From contig JAQVPP010000001.1 in the NCBI GenBank assembly GCA_028702045.1, positions 1 through 44,301 of the forward strand: DNA of 44,301 nt, in the 5' to 3' direction. The DNA comes from Minisyncoccota bacterium (lineage in GTDB: Bacteria; Patescibacteriota; Minisyncoccia; UBA6257; JAKLIH01). Position 1 is the first letter of the stretch, and each line of letters starts with the position of its first letter. The notes below the pieces were generated by a model. That model was given only the letters and a program-made list of their open reading frames with translations, made no database searches and was not told where the DNA came from. Both the position numbers and the translations under genes were made by a program. Shown one piece after another: positions 29,364 through 37,413 of the stretch.

Positions 29364-30842
29364 TCACTAAAGCAAACTAAGAAATCAATTTTTGATTATA
29401 TAGCCTCCATGAGTTATGGAATAATGAAATTAGTCCGTATTTTAAAAGATAAGGCATTTGCTTTTTATGGGAAAATTCTTTTAAAAGATATTCAAAAAAA
29501 TATGTACATCATAAGCATCACTGGAACTAAAGGTAAGACAACAACTATAGATGTACTTTGTCATATACTCAAAGCTTTAAATATTAAATTTTGTGCATAT
29601 ACTACAAGTTTTGAGATAGTTAATGATAAGAAAACAGATCATGTAGACAAATCATCTTTTTTAAGTAAGCAATCAAGGTCTACTATGCCAGGTAGGGCAG
29701 CAGTACATAAGTTTATCAAAAAAGGATATGATAATGGTGCCAGAGTTGCCATCATAGAATCCACCTCAGTAGGGCTATATCAACATAGGGGTGACTATAT
29801 TGAGTGAGATTTAGCAGGATTCACAAATCTACAACCAGAGCATCTAGAGATGCATGGAAACAGTTTTGAGAAATACAAAAAAGCTAAAGGAATTTTATTT
29901 AGACAACTAGGTAATCACAAGGATAAAAGAATTGAAAATGAAAAAGTCTGCAAAACAATCATAGCTAATCTAGATGATGAAGTATCTGAGTACTTTCTAT
30001 CTTTTTCAGCTAAAGAAAAAATTGGTTTTTGTCTAGATAAAAATATAGAGCAAAAAAGTAAAATTATGGGCATAGATTTATTTAAACCAGATTCTTATCA
30101 AATAGACAATTCTGGAATAAACCTATTCTTTGAAAAAGATAATTTAATCATCAAATCTCCACTACTTGGTAAGTTCAATGCATATAACCTTATGTTAGCC
30201 TACTTAATTGCGTATAAAGTAGTTAATACTTTTAAGCTTGATAATGTAAAAGAGACAATATTAGAGTCAATACAAAATTATCAAGGTCCAGAAGGCAGAA
30301 TGAACTTTCTCAAAACAACAGACGGCCTAACCATAGTAGTTGATTATGCTCACACACCTGATTCTTTAGAAAATGTATATTCCACTCTTCAGAAATTAAA
30401 CTACAACAAAACTATTGGCATATTAGGTTCATGTGGAACTATGTTACGTGCAGTCAATCTACAGGGCATAACCAAGTCAGGAGGAGTAAGAGATATGGGC
30501 AAGCGTAAAGTTATGGGTCAAGTAGTAGAAAAATATTGTGATAAAATTATATTAACTAATGAGGATCCATATGGTGAAAATATTATAGATATTATAAACG
30601 ATATAGCTCAAGGTATAGAGAATAAAGATAAAATAATTAAAATAGAAGACAGGCAAGAAGCAATTAAGCGAGGAATTGATTTATTAGAAAAAGGAGATGT
30701 TCTAGTCATTACAGGCAAGGGCAGTGAAAAATCAATTGCCATAGAAGGAGGCTTGCGCGGAAACCTTATCGAGCAAGAATGAAAGGGTGATTATAATATA
30801 GCCCTAGACTATCTAAAAGAAAAAGATAAAACAATAATATAA
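29361..30842 (+). CDS. Mur ligase, MurE-like
   Basis: 493 residues with two UGA=Trp codons. ATP-dependent ligase of the Mur family, probably adding the third residue of the peptidoglycan stem peptide. P-loop ITGTKGKTTT (about residues 53-62), central GARVAIIESTSVGLYQHR and WDLAGFTNLQPEHLEMHG (carbamylated-Lys region nearby), then NAYNLMLAYLIAY, GPEGRMNFL, VVDYAHTPDSLENV, GGVRDMGKRKVMG and a C-terminal GKGSEKSIA. VDYAHTPDSLEN and xDRxKRxxMG-like motifs favour MurE over the other Mur ligases. The usual D-N-P-R/N selectivity motif is replaced by EDPYGE, so the amino acid is uncertain. The N-terminal substrate domain is reduced. Confidence 0.85.
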
Positions 30843-30867
30843 AAGAGACTTATGTCTCTTTTTTTAT
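30842..30867 (+). terminator. terminator after the MurE-like gene
   Basis: AAAGAGAC / GTCTCTTT, TTAT loop, T tract. Confidence 0.88.
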
Positions 30868-30873
30868 TACCTC

Positions 30874-30901
30874 TTGTATTTTTTTAAAAATTTGGTATAA
30901 T
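30874..30901 (+). promoter_or_regulatory. promoter of tRNA-Val
   Basis: -35 TTGTAT, 16-bp spacer, perfect -10 TATAAT (30896-30901) preceded by TTTGG, 17 nt before the tRNA. Confidence 0.7.
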
Positions 30902-30917
30902 AGAAAGGTATAAAAAA

Positions 30918-30991
30918 GGGCGATTAGCTCAGCTGGTTAGAGCATCTGGTTTACATCCAGGGGGTCAAGGGTTCGAATCCTTTATCGCCCA
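30918..30991 (+). tRNA. tRNA-Val (anticodon UAC)
   Basis: 74 nt. Acceptor GGGCGAT/ATCGCCC, D arm with AGCTCAGCTGGTTAGAGC, anticodon loop TTTACAT (anticodon TAC), T arm AAGGGTTCGAATCCTTT, discriminator A. CCA is not encoded. Confidence 0.95.
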
Positions 30992-30994
30992 CAT

Positions 30995-31018
30995 AAAAGA
31001 GATTTAATCTCTTTTTTT
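30995..31018 (+). terminator. terminator of tRNA-Val
   Basis: AAAAGAGAT / ATCTCTTTT with a 3-nt loop and more T residues. Confidence 0.8.
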
Positions 31019-31052
31019 ATTGAAACTAGTCTTAAAGGTGTTTGAATCTTTT

Positions 31053-31115
31053 GTTGCATTTTGGGGTAGAATCCGCCATGTTGAAATTGACAAATTTAAT
31101 AAAGTATGATATAGT
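31053..31115 (+). promoter_or_regulatory. repeat-linked promoter of the 31176 ORF
   Basis: Intergenic repeat GTTGCATTTTGGGGTAGAAT continuing TCCGCC (31053-31077), then -35 TTGACA (31087-31092), 17-bp spacer and -10 TATAGT (31110-31115). A closely matching module lies at 38407-38469. Confidence 0.7.
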
Positions 31116-31175
31116 AATATTAGTTTAAAAAAACACAATTGCTCCAAATGTATTGGGGCAAAAGGAGAAAATATA

Positions 31176-31619
31176 ATGAATCAGTTCCAAACAAGAGCTG
31201 TTTATGATGTATTTCCATTCTTAGTCTGTGAAAATTTATATTCCTTAAACTCTTTAGAAATAAAGAGATTGTGTATTCAACATTGCGAAAGCATTGTAGC
31301 TTTTTGGGAAGATGACAATAGAGGCATAACCCAATCTTTTTGTGAGATTAAAGGGTATGCCGAAAATTATCAGCCTATTTTTACAGAAAGTTCAACCCCA
31401 GGGGAGGAAGGAATTAGTTTAGGAGAGATATTGTTTATTTTAGAATCAAAAATAAACGATATTAAGTATATTTTTGTGCATGAGTATGAGTCCAATTATT
31501 ATCATGGCACAATATTCATTTTAAATAATGATATTAAGTGCCAAATAAAAGACTATTTGGCTCAAAAAATAAAAGAGGAAGGAGATAGATTGGCTCAAAA
31601 AATAAAAGAAATTGAGTAA
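31176..31619 (+). CDS. hypothetical protein with strong Shine-Dalgarno
   Basis: 147 residues, no UGA codon (its single Trp is TGG) and a textbook AAAGGAG 8 nt before the ATG, unlike most neighbours. The 5' UTR forms a hairpin (TTGCTCCAA / TTGGGGCAA, 31139-31162). Soluble, mixed alpha/beta, acidic: FPFLVCENLYSLNSLEIKRLCIQHCESIVAFWEDDN. The C-terminus carries a short tandem duplication (LAQKIKEEGDR, LAQKIKEIE), a likely coiled-coil tail. No family recognised. Own promoter and own terminator make it a monocistronic unit. Confidence 0.65.
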   Translation: MNQFQTRAVYDVFPFLVCENLYSLNSLEIKRLCIQHCESIVAFWEDDNRGITQSFCEIKGYAENYQPIFTESSTPGEEGISLGEILFILESKINDIKYIFVHEYESNYYHGTIFILNNDIKCQIKDYLAQKIKEEGDRLAQKIKEIE

Positions 31620-31645
31620 AAATTAAGTTTTACTTAATTGAATAA

Positions 31646-31675
31646 AATAGGGATATATACATATCCCTATTTTTT
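31646..31675 (+). terminator. terminator of the 31176 gene
   Basis: AATAGGGATAT / ATATCCCTATT with ATAC loop, followed by T residues. Confidence 0.88.
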
Positions 31676-31726
31676 ATTGAAAAAAAAGATATATTTTGCT
31701 AAACTTAACAAAACTAAATAAAAAAT

Positions 31727-32791
31727 ATGAATTTATCAGTAGGAATAGTAGGATTGCCTAATGTAGGTAAGTCAACATTATTTAACACATTAACCAAAAA
31801 CAAAGCAGATATTGCTAATTATCCATTTTGCACAATAGACCCAAACATAGGTATTGTAGAAGTACCTGATTTTAGACTAGACAAATTAAGTTCTTTTAGT
31901 AATTCAGCTAAAACTATACCAGCTATAGTTAAGTTTGTTGATATAGCTGGACTTGTTAAAGGAGCAAATAAAGGAGAAGGATTAGGTAATCAATTTTTAT
32001 CTAACATTCGTGAAACTCATTCTATCATATATGTATTACGTGCTTTTAAAAATGAAAAGATTTTAAATGTCCTGGACAAAGTAAATGTAATTGAGTCTAA
32101 AGAAATACTAGATACAGAACTTGCTTTAAAAGATCTAGAGACAATAGAAAAAAGACTTTTCTCTTTAAAAAAGGATGCTAAAAGAGGTAACAAAGACGCT
32201 ATTAAAGAAGTAGAGGTATTAGAGAATATAGAGAGTAAGCTAAAAGAAGGGAATTTAATCAGAGATCTAGATCTATCAGATAATGATAGACAAATACTTA
32301 AGCAATACTCTTTCTTAACAGCTAAACCTTGTCTTTTTGTCCTAAATGGCAAAGATGATGAGGTGGATCCAGAAATAAAAGAATATTTTACTAAAAATAA
32401 TTTCAAGTATATCATCATAGATATTCGTGATGAGTATGATATTGCTAACTTATCTGATTTAGAAAAAGAAGAGCTAGGCATAGAAAATAAATCAGAACTA
32501 GATATACTTATTAGAGAATCATACAAGCTTCTAGATTTGATTACTTTTTTCACAACAGGACAAGATGAGACAAGGGCCTGAACAATCAAAAATAATACAA
32601 AAGCTCCAGACGCAGCAGGTGTAATTCATAATGATTTTAAAGAAAGATTTATTAAAGCAGATACTATTAATTGGCAAACACTAATTGATTCTGTATCTTG
32701 AGAAAATGCTAGAAGCTTAGGATTAATCAGATCAGAAGGCAAGGAATATTTAGTACAAGATGGAGATGTTCTAGAAATTAAACATAATTAA
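31727..32791 (+). CDS. ychF: ribosome-associated GTPase/ATPase YchF (Obg family)
   Basis: 354 residues with two UGA=Trp. P-loop GLPNVGKST (9-17), G2 region YPFCTIDPNIGIVEVPD, G3 DIAGLVKGANKGEGLGNQFL, a helical coiled-coil insert (residues 130-190), the divergent NxxE-type motif LNGKDDE, and a C-terminal TGS-like domain (TGQDETRAWTIKNNTKAPDAAGVIHNDFKERFIKADTI ... VQDGDVLEI). Trp in RAWTI is a UGA codon at a conserved Trp, another proof of the recoding. Universally conserved translation-associated protein. tatD begins one base after its stop. Confidence 0.96.
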
Positions 32792-32792
32792 T

Positions 32793-33647
32793 ATGATATT
32801 TGATTCACACACACATTTACAATTCAATGCTTTTGAAAACGATCTCAATGATCTTGTTTTCAAATTAAAACAAAATAATATTTATTTAATCAATGTGGGG
32901 TCCAATATAGAAAACTCTATTAAGTCTATAGAGTTAAGTAAGCAATATGATTTTATGTATTCTTCTGTAGGCATACATCCAGTATCAGTTTTACCACAAG
33001 AGAGCCTATATGATAAAGATGAGAGCAAAGAAAAAATAGACGAGACAAAACAAGTAGTAGATAATAATTTTGAAAAACTCATTCTTAATGAGAAGGTGAT
33101 AGCAGTAGGAGAATGTGGCCTAGATTATTCATATATAGAACACTTAAACTTAAGTGAAGAAGAAAAGGAAAATCTTAAACAAAAACAAATTAATATTTTT
33201 AAAGATCAAATAAGATTAGCTCAAAAACATAACAAAACTCTTATCCTGCATATAAGAGATCTGTATAAAGAGGCAATAAACATATTAAAACAAGAAAACT
33301 TTACACAAAAAGCAATATTTCATTTTTTTAAAGGAGATAAAGATATAGTAGAAGAGATATTAAAGAATCCAAATTGATTTTTTGGTTTTTCAGGAATAAT
33401 CACATATTCAGATTCCCTTAACAATATAATCAAAATGATACCCCTAAGTAGAATGTTAATTGAAACAGATGCTCCATATGTCTCTCCAGTGCCAAACAGG
33501 GGACAAAGAAACGATCCAACCAATTTAAAATATATTATTCAGAAAATTAGCACTATTCTTGATGTTACAATGCAAGAAGTAGAAGATCAAACATTTCAAA
33601 ATGCTTTTTATGTGTACAACTTAGAGAATTTGACAAATTTAAGATAA
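32793..33647 (+). CDS. tatD: TatD family metal-dependent hydrolase
   Basis: 284 residues, one UGA=Trp. TIM-barrel DNase/deacylase family. Metal ligands: DSHTHLQF (first His pair), VGECGLDYSY (Glu), LHIRD (His), FHFFKG (His) and the final ETDAPYVSPVP (Asp), all in family order. The insert EEKENLKQKQINIFKDQIRLAQKHNKTLILH matches TatD. The tail of the gene contains the -35 and the stop overlaps the promoter of the RNA candidate that follows. Confidence 0.94.
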
Positions 33648-33658
33648 TTTGGTATAAT
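33630..33658 (+). promoter_or_regulatory. promoter within the tatD 3' end
   Basis: Perfect -35 TTGACA (33630-33635), 17-bp spacer, perfect -10 TATAAT (33653-33658). Confidence 0.8.
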
Positions 33659-33664
33659 ACACTT

Positions 33665-33755
33665 ATGATTAAATATAATAATTTAACCAACAGGGAGGGT
33701 TATCGACGGAGATATCCATGAGGATAGACTCACAATAGACAACCCTCCCTTTTTT
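33665..33755 (+). ncRNA. small structured RNA candidate 1
   Basis: About 90 nt from a consensus promoter to a terminator. A 9-bp closing stem GGGAGGGTT (33693-33701) / AACCCTCCC (33741-33749) encloses an inner TATCC/GGATA hairpin and ends in a T tract. No ORF of sensible size. The terminator stem type (GGGAGGG/CCCTCCC) is reused in the next RNA. No known family recognised. Confidence 0.6.
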
Positions 33756-33784
33756 ATTAAAAATATACAATTTTGTCACAGGTA

Positions 33785-33813
33785 TTGACAAATTAAACTA
33801 TATATGATATAAT
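33785..33813 (+). promoter_or_regulatory. promoter of RNA candidate 2
   Basis: Perfect TTGACA (33785-33790), 17-bp spacer, perfect TATAAT (33808-33813). Confidence 0.8.
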
Positions 33814-33820
33814 GGTATTA

Positions 33821-33988
33821 TAAAAATATAAACAAGGAGGTACCCTATGAATTTAGGGAATCATCCCCCTTAACATAGGGGGAATCTATGGTATATTATA
33901 ATATACCATAGAGTTAATATTGTTTATAATAACGCACATGGGAGGGCATCGTAAGCTCCAAGGCACACGACCCTCCCTTTTTTATTTT
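33821..33988 (+). ncRNA. multi-hairpin leader-like RNA candidate 2 upstream of rplS
   Basis: About 165 nt with consecutive hairpins: CCCTA/TAGGG (33843-33858), CCCCCT/AGGGGG (33865-33882), a perfect 28-nt palindrome (33885-33912, arm TCTATGGTATATTA), a weak GTTA/TAAC hairpin, and a GGGAGGG/CCCTCCC terminator (33940-33977) with T6. A short ORF with an ideal Shine-Dalgarno begins at 33847. This is the architecture of a translated, attenuating leader, yet rplS also has its own promoter. It could be a stand-alone RNA. Confidence 0.6.
33847..33873 (+). CDS. eight-codon leader peptide MNLGNHPP
   Basis: AAGGAGG (33834-33840), 6-nt gap, ATG, eight codons, TAA. It ends in Pro-Pro-stop, a known slow context for ribosomes. 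Codons 6-8 and the stop lie in the 5' arm of the CCCCCT/AGGGGG hairpin, so ribosome position would decide whether that hairpin forms. Expression is inference. Confidence 0.45.
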   Translation: MNLGNHPP

Positions 33989-34000
33989 AAGGTAAAAATA

Positions 34001-34029
34001 TTGACTAAAACCTTATTTTATGTTAAATT
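34001..34029 (+). promoter_or_regulatory. promoter of rplS
   Basis: TTGACT (34001-34006), 17-bp spacer, TAAATT (34024-34029), 33 nt before the ATG. Confidence 0.5.
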
Positions 34030-34061
34030 TAACATATTAAATATGAAATAATTGAATTATT

Positions 34062-34544
34062 ATGAATTTACAAATAATAGATAAATGGATAAAAGATAAT
34101 TTTGCTAGCAAAACAAATCACAAAGTAAATGTTGGTGATACTGTTAAGGTAGTTATCAGATTAAATGAGCAAGCTAAAAATAAAGCTCAAAAAACTCAAA
34201 TTATCCATGGCTTAGTCATAGCTAAAAAACATGGCTCAGAAATAGGATCAACTATTACTATTAGAAGAATTGTTTCTGGTATAGGTATTGAGTGGATCTT
34301 ACCACTTAACTCTCCAGATATTATTAGTCTAGAAGTTTTAAAATCTTCAAAAGTTAGAAAATCAAAACTTTATTTTCTTAGAGACAAGACTATTAAAGAA
34401 ACTAAGTCTAAATTAAGAAAGAGTACTACTAGAGTAGAAAGTAACGAAGATATTTTTGAAGAAGAAGCAGAACCAGAAATAGAAGAAGAAATTGCTACAA
34501 CAGAGGAAACTACAGAAAGTACACAACCTGTTGAAGAAAAGTAA
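34062..34544 (+). CDS. rplS: 50S ribosomal protein L19
   Basis: 160 residues, longer than the usual 115-120. The core matches L19: VNVGDTVKVVIRLNEQAKNKAQKTQIIHGLVIAKKHGS, STITIRRIVSGIGIEWILPLNSPDI, LEVLKSSKVRKSKLYFLRDKT. From about residue 120 there is an extension ending in a Glu-rich tail (FEEEAEPEIEEEIATTEETTE), which is not part of the family core. Such acidic extensions are unusual on an RNA-binding ribosomal protein. Preceded by a structured RNA region and followed by a terminator and a tRNA. Confidence 0.95.
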   Translation: MNLQIIDKWIKDNFASKTNHKVNVGDTVKVVIRLNEQAKNKAQKTQIIHGLVIAKKHGSEIGSTITIRRIVSGIGIEWILPLNSPDIISLEVLKSSKVRKSKLYFLRDKTIKETKSKLRKSTTRVESNEDIFEEEAEPEIEEEIATTEETTESTQPVEEK

Positions 34545-34547
34545 AAT

Positions 34548-34575
34548 AAAAACAGGTTGTTTAACCTGTTTTTTC
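34548..34575 (+). terminator. terminator of rplS
   Basis: AACAGGTT / AACCTGTT with GTTT loop, A run before and T run after. Confidence 0.88.
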
Positions 34576-34578
34576 TTT

Positions 34579-34663
34579 GCCTAGGTGGTGGAATTGGCAG
34601 ACACGCTACCCTAAGGAGGTAGTGAGATTTATTCTCGTGCGAGTTCAACTCTCGCCCTGGGCA
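34579..34663 (+). tRNA. tRNA-Leu (anticodon AAG)
   Basis: 85 nt, class II. Acceptor GCCTAGG/CCTGGGC, anticodon stem CTACC/GGTAG with loop CTAAGGA, giving anticodon AAG, long variable arm, T arm GCGAGTTCAACTCTCGC, discriminator A. A34 leucine tRNAs are uncommon in bacteria and normally need A-to-I editing to read more than CUU. Confidence 0.93.
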
Positions 34664-34686
34664 CATATAAATTAAAAATAAATAAC

Positions 34687-35190
34687 ATGGAAAAACCAAA
34701 TAAAAAAACTTTTAAACAATTAGGGGCTTTGATTGTTATCATTGTCTTTGTTTTAGGGTCATATGGTATCTTTTTCGTATTAAATAATACTCAACCTACT
34801 ACAGTAGAGTTATCCGAAGAAGAGTTGCAGGAATTAATAGATAATCAAGATATAGAGATATTAAGTGAGCCTACACAAGCAACCTCTAATAATCAAGAAG
34901 ATTCTTCTGTTGAAGATCCAGATATGATTTTATTTTATTCTCAATCATGTCCACATTGTCATAATGTAAACAACTTTATCAAAGAGAATAATATTGATGA
35001 AAAAATCAATATATTACAGCTTGATGCTAGTGGAAAGTATAATGAGCTATTTGTAGAAAAAGTTAAAGAGTGTAATTTAGATTCTCAAGGATATGGCGTC
35101 CCATTTCTATTCTATAATCCAGAAGACAAAGGCTGTGTCATGGGAGACACTCCAATTATAGACTTTTTAAAAGATTATCTTAGTCTTTAA
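34687..35190 (+). CDS. membrane-anchored thioredoxin-like protein
   Basis: 167 residues. N-terminal anchor (residues 11-31, QLGALIVIIVFVLGSYGIFFV), an acidic linker of about 45 residues, then a compact thioredoxin-like fold: DMILFYSQSCPHCHNVNNFI with active-site CPHC (C88, C91) and the cis-Pro loop YGVPFLFY. The CPHC signature is typical of DsbA/glutaredoxin-like oxidoreductases. Likely acts outside the membrane on disulphides. Its 3' end overlaps the convergent uvrC by 11 bp. No UGA codons. Confidence 0.88.
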   Translation: MEKPNKKTFKQLGALIVIIVFVLGSYGIFFVLNNTQPTTVELSEEELQELIDNQDIEILSEPTQATSNNQEDSSVEDPDMILFYSQSCPHCHNVNNFIKENNIDEKINILQLDASGKYNELFVEKVKECNLDSQGYGVPFLFYNPEDKGCVMGDTPIIDFLKDYLSL

Positions 35191-36418
35191 AATTATATTT
35201 CTTATATAACAACTTATGATAATTTATAGCAAACCTATGAGATTCGTCTTGTAGGTTTTTTAAAATATAAAAAACACTATTATCCAAATCTTTTCATTTT
35301 ATTTTTTTATCAGGGAAAACTAGTTCTTGTTTTCCCTTAGCCATACCAGCTATCTTAATATCAGGGAATAATGGACTTATCACTCTTACCGCAGTATTTA
35401 CTTGAGCTATACCTCCATCTATGATTACTACATCAGGCAAAGTCCAGTCATGAGTAAATCTTCTTTTTAAAACCTCTTCATGCATAAGTACATCATTTGG
35501 CTCTAAAGGACTGTATTTAATTTTAAATTTCTTGTACTCACTTTTATTGATTCCCTTATCATCAAAAACAACCATAGATCCTGTAGCAAATTTACCCATA
35601 ATATTAGATATATCATACATCTCAATACGTATATCTTTTTTATTATCTATATCAAATAATTTTAAAAGTTCTTTAGTTTCATAATTATCCTGTAATACAT
35701 TCTTATGTTCAAAAACTTGTTTTATACCTAAGTATTGTTTTTTCAGATCGTTAGCTATTTCAAAATTTTGTTTAATAATATTCTTATTTATTTCTTTTTC
35801 AATTTTATTTAAAATAGATGTTCGCTTACCAAGCAATATATTTTTAATATTTGATATGTTTTGCCTATATTTCTTAACATCACTAGCTGTATATTTAGCA
35901 TCTTTTTGGCAACAAAACCCATAACATAAATTAAGTTGGGAATTTAAGCACATATGTTTATGCATATTCTTACATGTACAATAGGGAAACACATCTCTTA
36001 AGTAACTTAGTAGGCTTTTTAGCTGAGTAGAATTAGTAAAAGGTCCTAAATAAGTAGAGCTTAGGTTTGTTTTATTTTTCCTAACAAAAATACGAGGAAA
36101 AGTATCCTTTGTTATTTCTACAAAAGAGTAATTAGCATCACTCTTAAATACAGTATTTAAAAAGGGCTGATATTTTTTAATCAAAAAAGATTCTTTGATT
36201 AATGCCTCTGCCTCTGTATCAGTCAAAACTAATTTTAAATCAGTAGCTTTCTTATTTATCTGGATATTTTTCTTATTATTTTGATTAATATATGATTTGA
36301 GTCTTTTATTTAGATCTTTTGCCTTACCTACATATATGATTTCTTTATTTTGCATAAAAAGATAGACTCCAGCAGAGTTAGGACTATCTTTTATCTTTTG
36401 CAAAACTTTATTTATCAT
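35180..36418 (-). CDS. uvrC: UvrC nucleotide-excision repair nuclease, short form
   Basis: 412 residues if the UGA at 35294-35296 is read as Trp; the frame then continues through KNLQDESHRFAINYHKLLYKK, the conserved R-D-E-A-H-R-F motif of UvrC, to a TAA at 35180-35182. N-terminal GIY-YIG domain (SAGVYLFMQNKEIIYVGKAKDLNKRLKSY), Cys-rich middle (CTCKNMHKHMCLN, CYGFCC), a UVR-like segment, then the RNase H-like domain (YDISNIMGKFATGSMVVF, DVVIIDGGIAQVNTAV). It ends just after the RNase H-like domain, lacking the tandem HhH DNA-binding region of full-length (about 600-residue) UvrC. Overlaps the thioredoxin-like gene tail to tail. Confidence 0.92.
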
Positions 36419-36463
36419 GTTTTTATTTTTATTATACCATATTTACACACAAACTTAAAACTA

Positions 36464-36492
36464 TTGACTTTTTAAAACATCTTTGATATCAT
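36464..36492 (+). promoter_or_regulatory. promoter of RNA candidate 3
   Basis: TTGACT (36464-36469), 17-bp spacer, TATCAT (36487-36492). Confidence 0.55.
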
Positions 36493-36498
36493 TTTAAT

Positions 36499-36612
36499 AA
36501 GATATATTTTTCCCCGTAGACCACGCCATATCCAAGATGGGATATCTAAGTGGGAGGGGATCTAGCTAACCTATAAGGGTTAAAAACAAGGAGGGTCACG
36601 AGACCCTCCTTA
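36499..36612 (+). ncRNA. small structured RNA candidate 3 upstream of abiE
   Basis: About 110 nt. First domain: TCCCC/GGGGA (36511-36515 with 36556-36560), CCAC/GTGG, ATATCC/GGATAT in nested order. Second: TAACC/GGTTA (36567-36582). Third: perfect 10-bp AAGGAGGGTC/GACCCTCCTT with an ACGA loop (36588-36611). No ORF. The last hairpin has only a weak T tract. Family not recognised. Confidence 0.55.
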
Positions 36613-36614
36613 TC

Positions 36615-36663
36615 TATTTATATCATAAAAGTGCAATATGTGTGGTGACATTATCATAGGGGA
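36615..36663 (+). repeat. 49-bp intergenic repeat, copy at 36.6 kb
   Basis: About 43 of 49 positions match 38794-38842; begins TATTTATATCATAAAA and contains GGTGACATTA. It precedes the abiE promoter. Confidence 0.75.
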
Positions 36664-36709
36664 TTACCATGACATTATCATATGGGAGTCACAGTGTTCG
36701 GGCAACCTA

Positions 36710-36738
36710 TTGACTTTTATTACTTTTTAATGTAGAAT
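36710..36738 (+). promoter_or_regulatory. promoter of abiEi-abiEii
   Basis: TTGACT (36710-36715), 17-bp spacer, TAGAAT (36733-36738). Just downstream is the direct palindrome-like AGTATATAAAGTATACT (36739-36755), a possible site for autorepression by the antitoxin. Confidence 0.55.
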
Positions 36739-36769
36739 TAGTATATAAAGTATACTAAAAGTAAATCAA

Positions 36770-37408
36770 ATGGGAAAAAATATAAAAGATATCGTAAAAA
36801 ATATGCCTTTATTTTCCAAACAAAATATAGCAATATATTATAAAGGGAAAATTAATACATTAAACGCTCAGATTAAATATGCTTTTAAGACTGGTGATAT
36901 TTTAAAGCTTAAAAATGGACTTTACATGTCTAATGATTTTTATATTAGAACTAAAGATAAAGATGGTTTAAAAGAATATATTGCTAGTCAATTAAAAAGT
37001 CCTTCTTATTTAAGTCGAGAATATGTTATGCAAAAATATAATTTACTAACAGAAGCAATATATGGCATTACTTCGGTTACGTTAAAAACTAGGAAACAAT
37101 ATCAGAATTTTTTAGGATCTTTTATTTATTATTCTATAAAAAAAGATTTTTATTTTGGATATGATGAAAAAAGATTTCTTTCTAATGTTTATTTTGAAGC
37201 TAATAAATCTAAGGCAGTTTTTGATTATTTATATCTTAAAAAAAATATTAGTAAAAATTTAAAGCAAGAAATTTTGGAAGATTTGCGTATTAATTGAGAA
37301 AATTTTTCAAAAAATGATTTTAATTTATTTTATGATTATTGTTTAAAATCAAAATCCAAAAAAATGAAACGTATTGCCAATATTTTAAAAAAAAGTATTT
37401 ATAAATAA
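36770..37408 (+). CDS. AbiEi-like antitoxin / transcriptional regulator
   Basis: 212 residues with one UGA=Trp (INWENFSKND). N-terminal winged-helix-like region: MPLFSKQNIAIYYKGKINTLNAQIKYAFKTGDILKLKNGLYMSNDFY, the layout of AbiEi-type regulators (helix-turn-helix then L-x-x-G-x-Y). Middle: LKSPSYLSREYVMQKYNLLTEAIYGITSVTLKTRK, also family-like (S-Y-L-S-x-x-x-x-x ... I-T-x-V-T). In type IV AbiE systems this protein represses its own promoter and neutralises AbiEii. It precedes abiEii by 5 nt. Confidence 0.82.
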
Positions 37409-37413
37409 AAAAT

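Noticed and set aside
32017..32589. 190-codon minus-strand ORF opposite ychF
   Set aside because: Shadow of ychF; Ser/Leu-rich with no motifs.
35231..35260. Terminator of the thioredoxin-like gene with a TTCG loop
   Set aside because: The hairpin is the coding sequence of the conserved UvrC D-E-x-H-R-F motif on the other strand; it may still terminate, but it is explained by coding.
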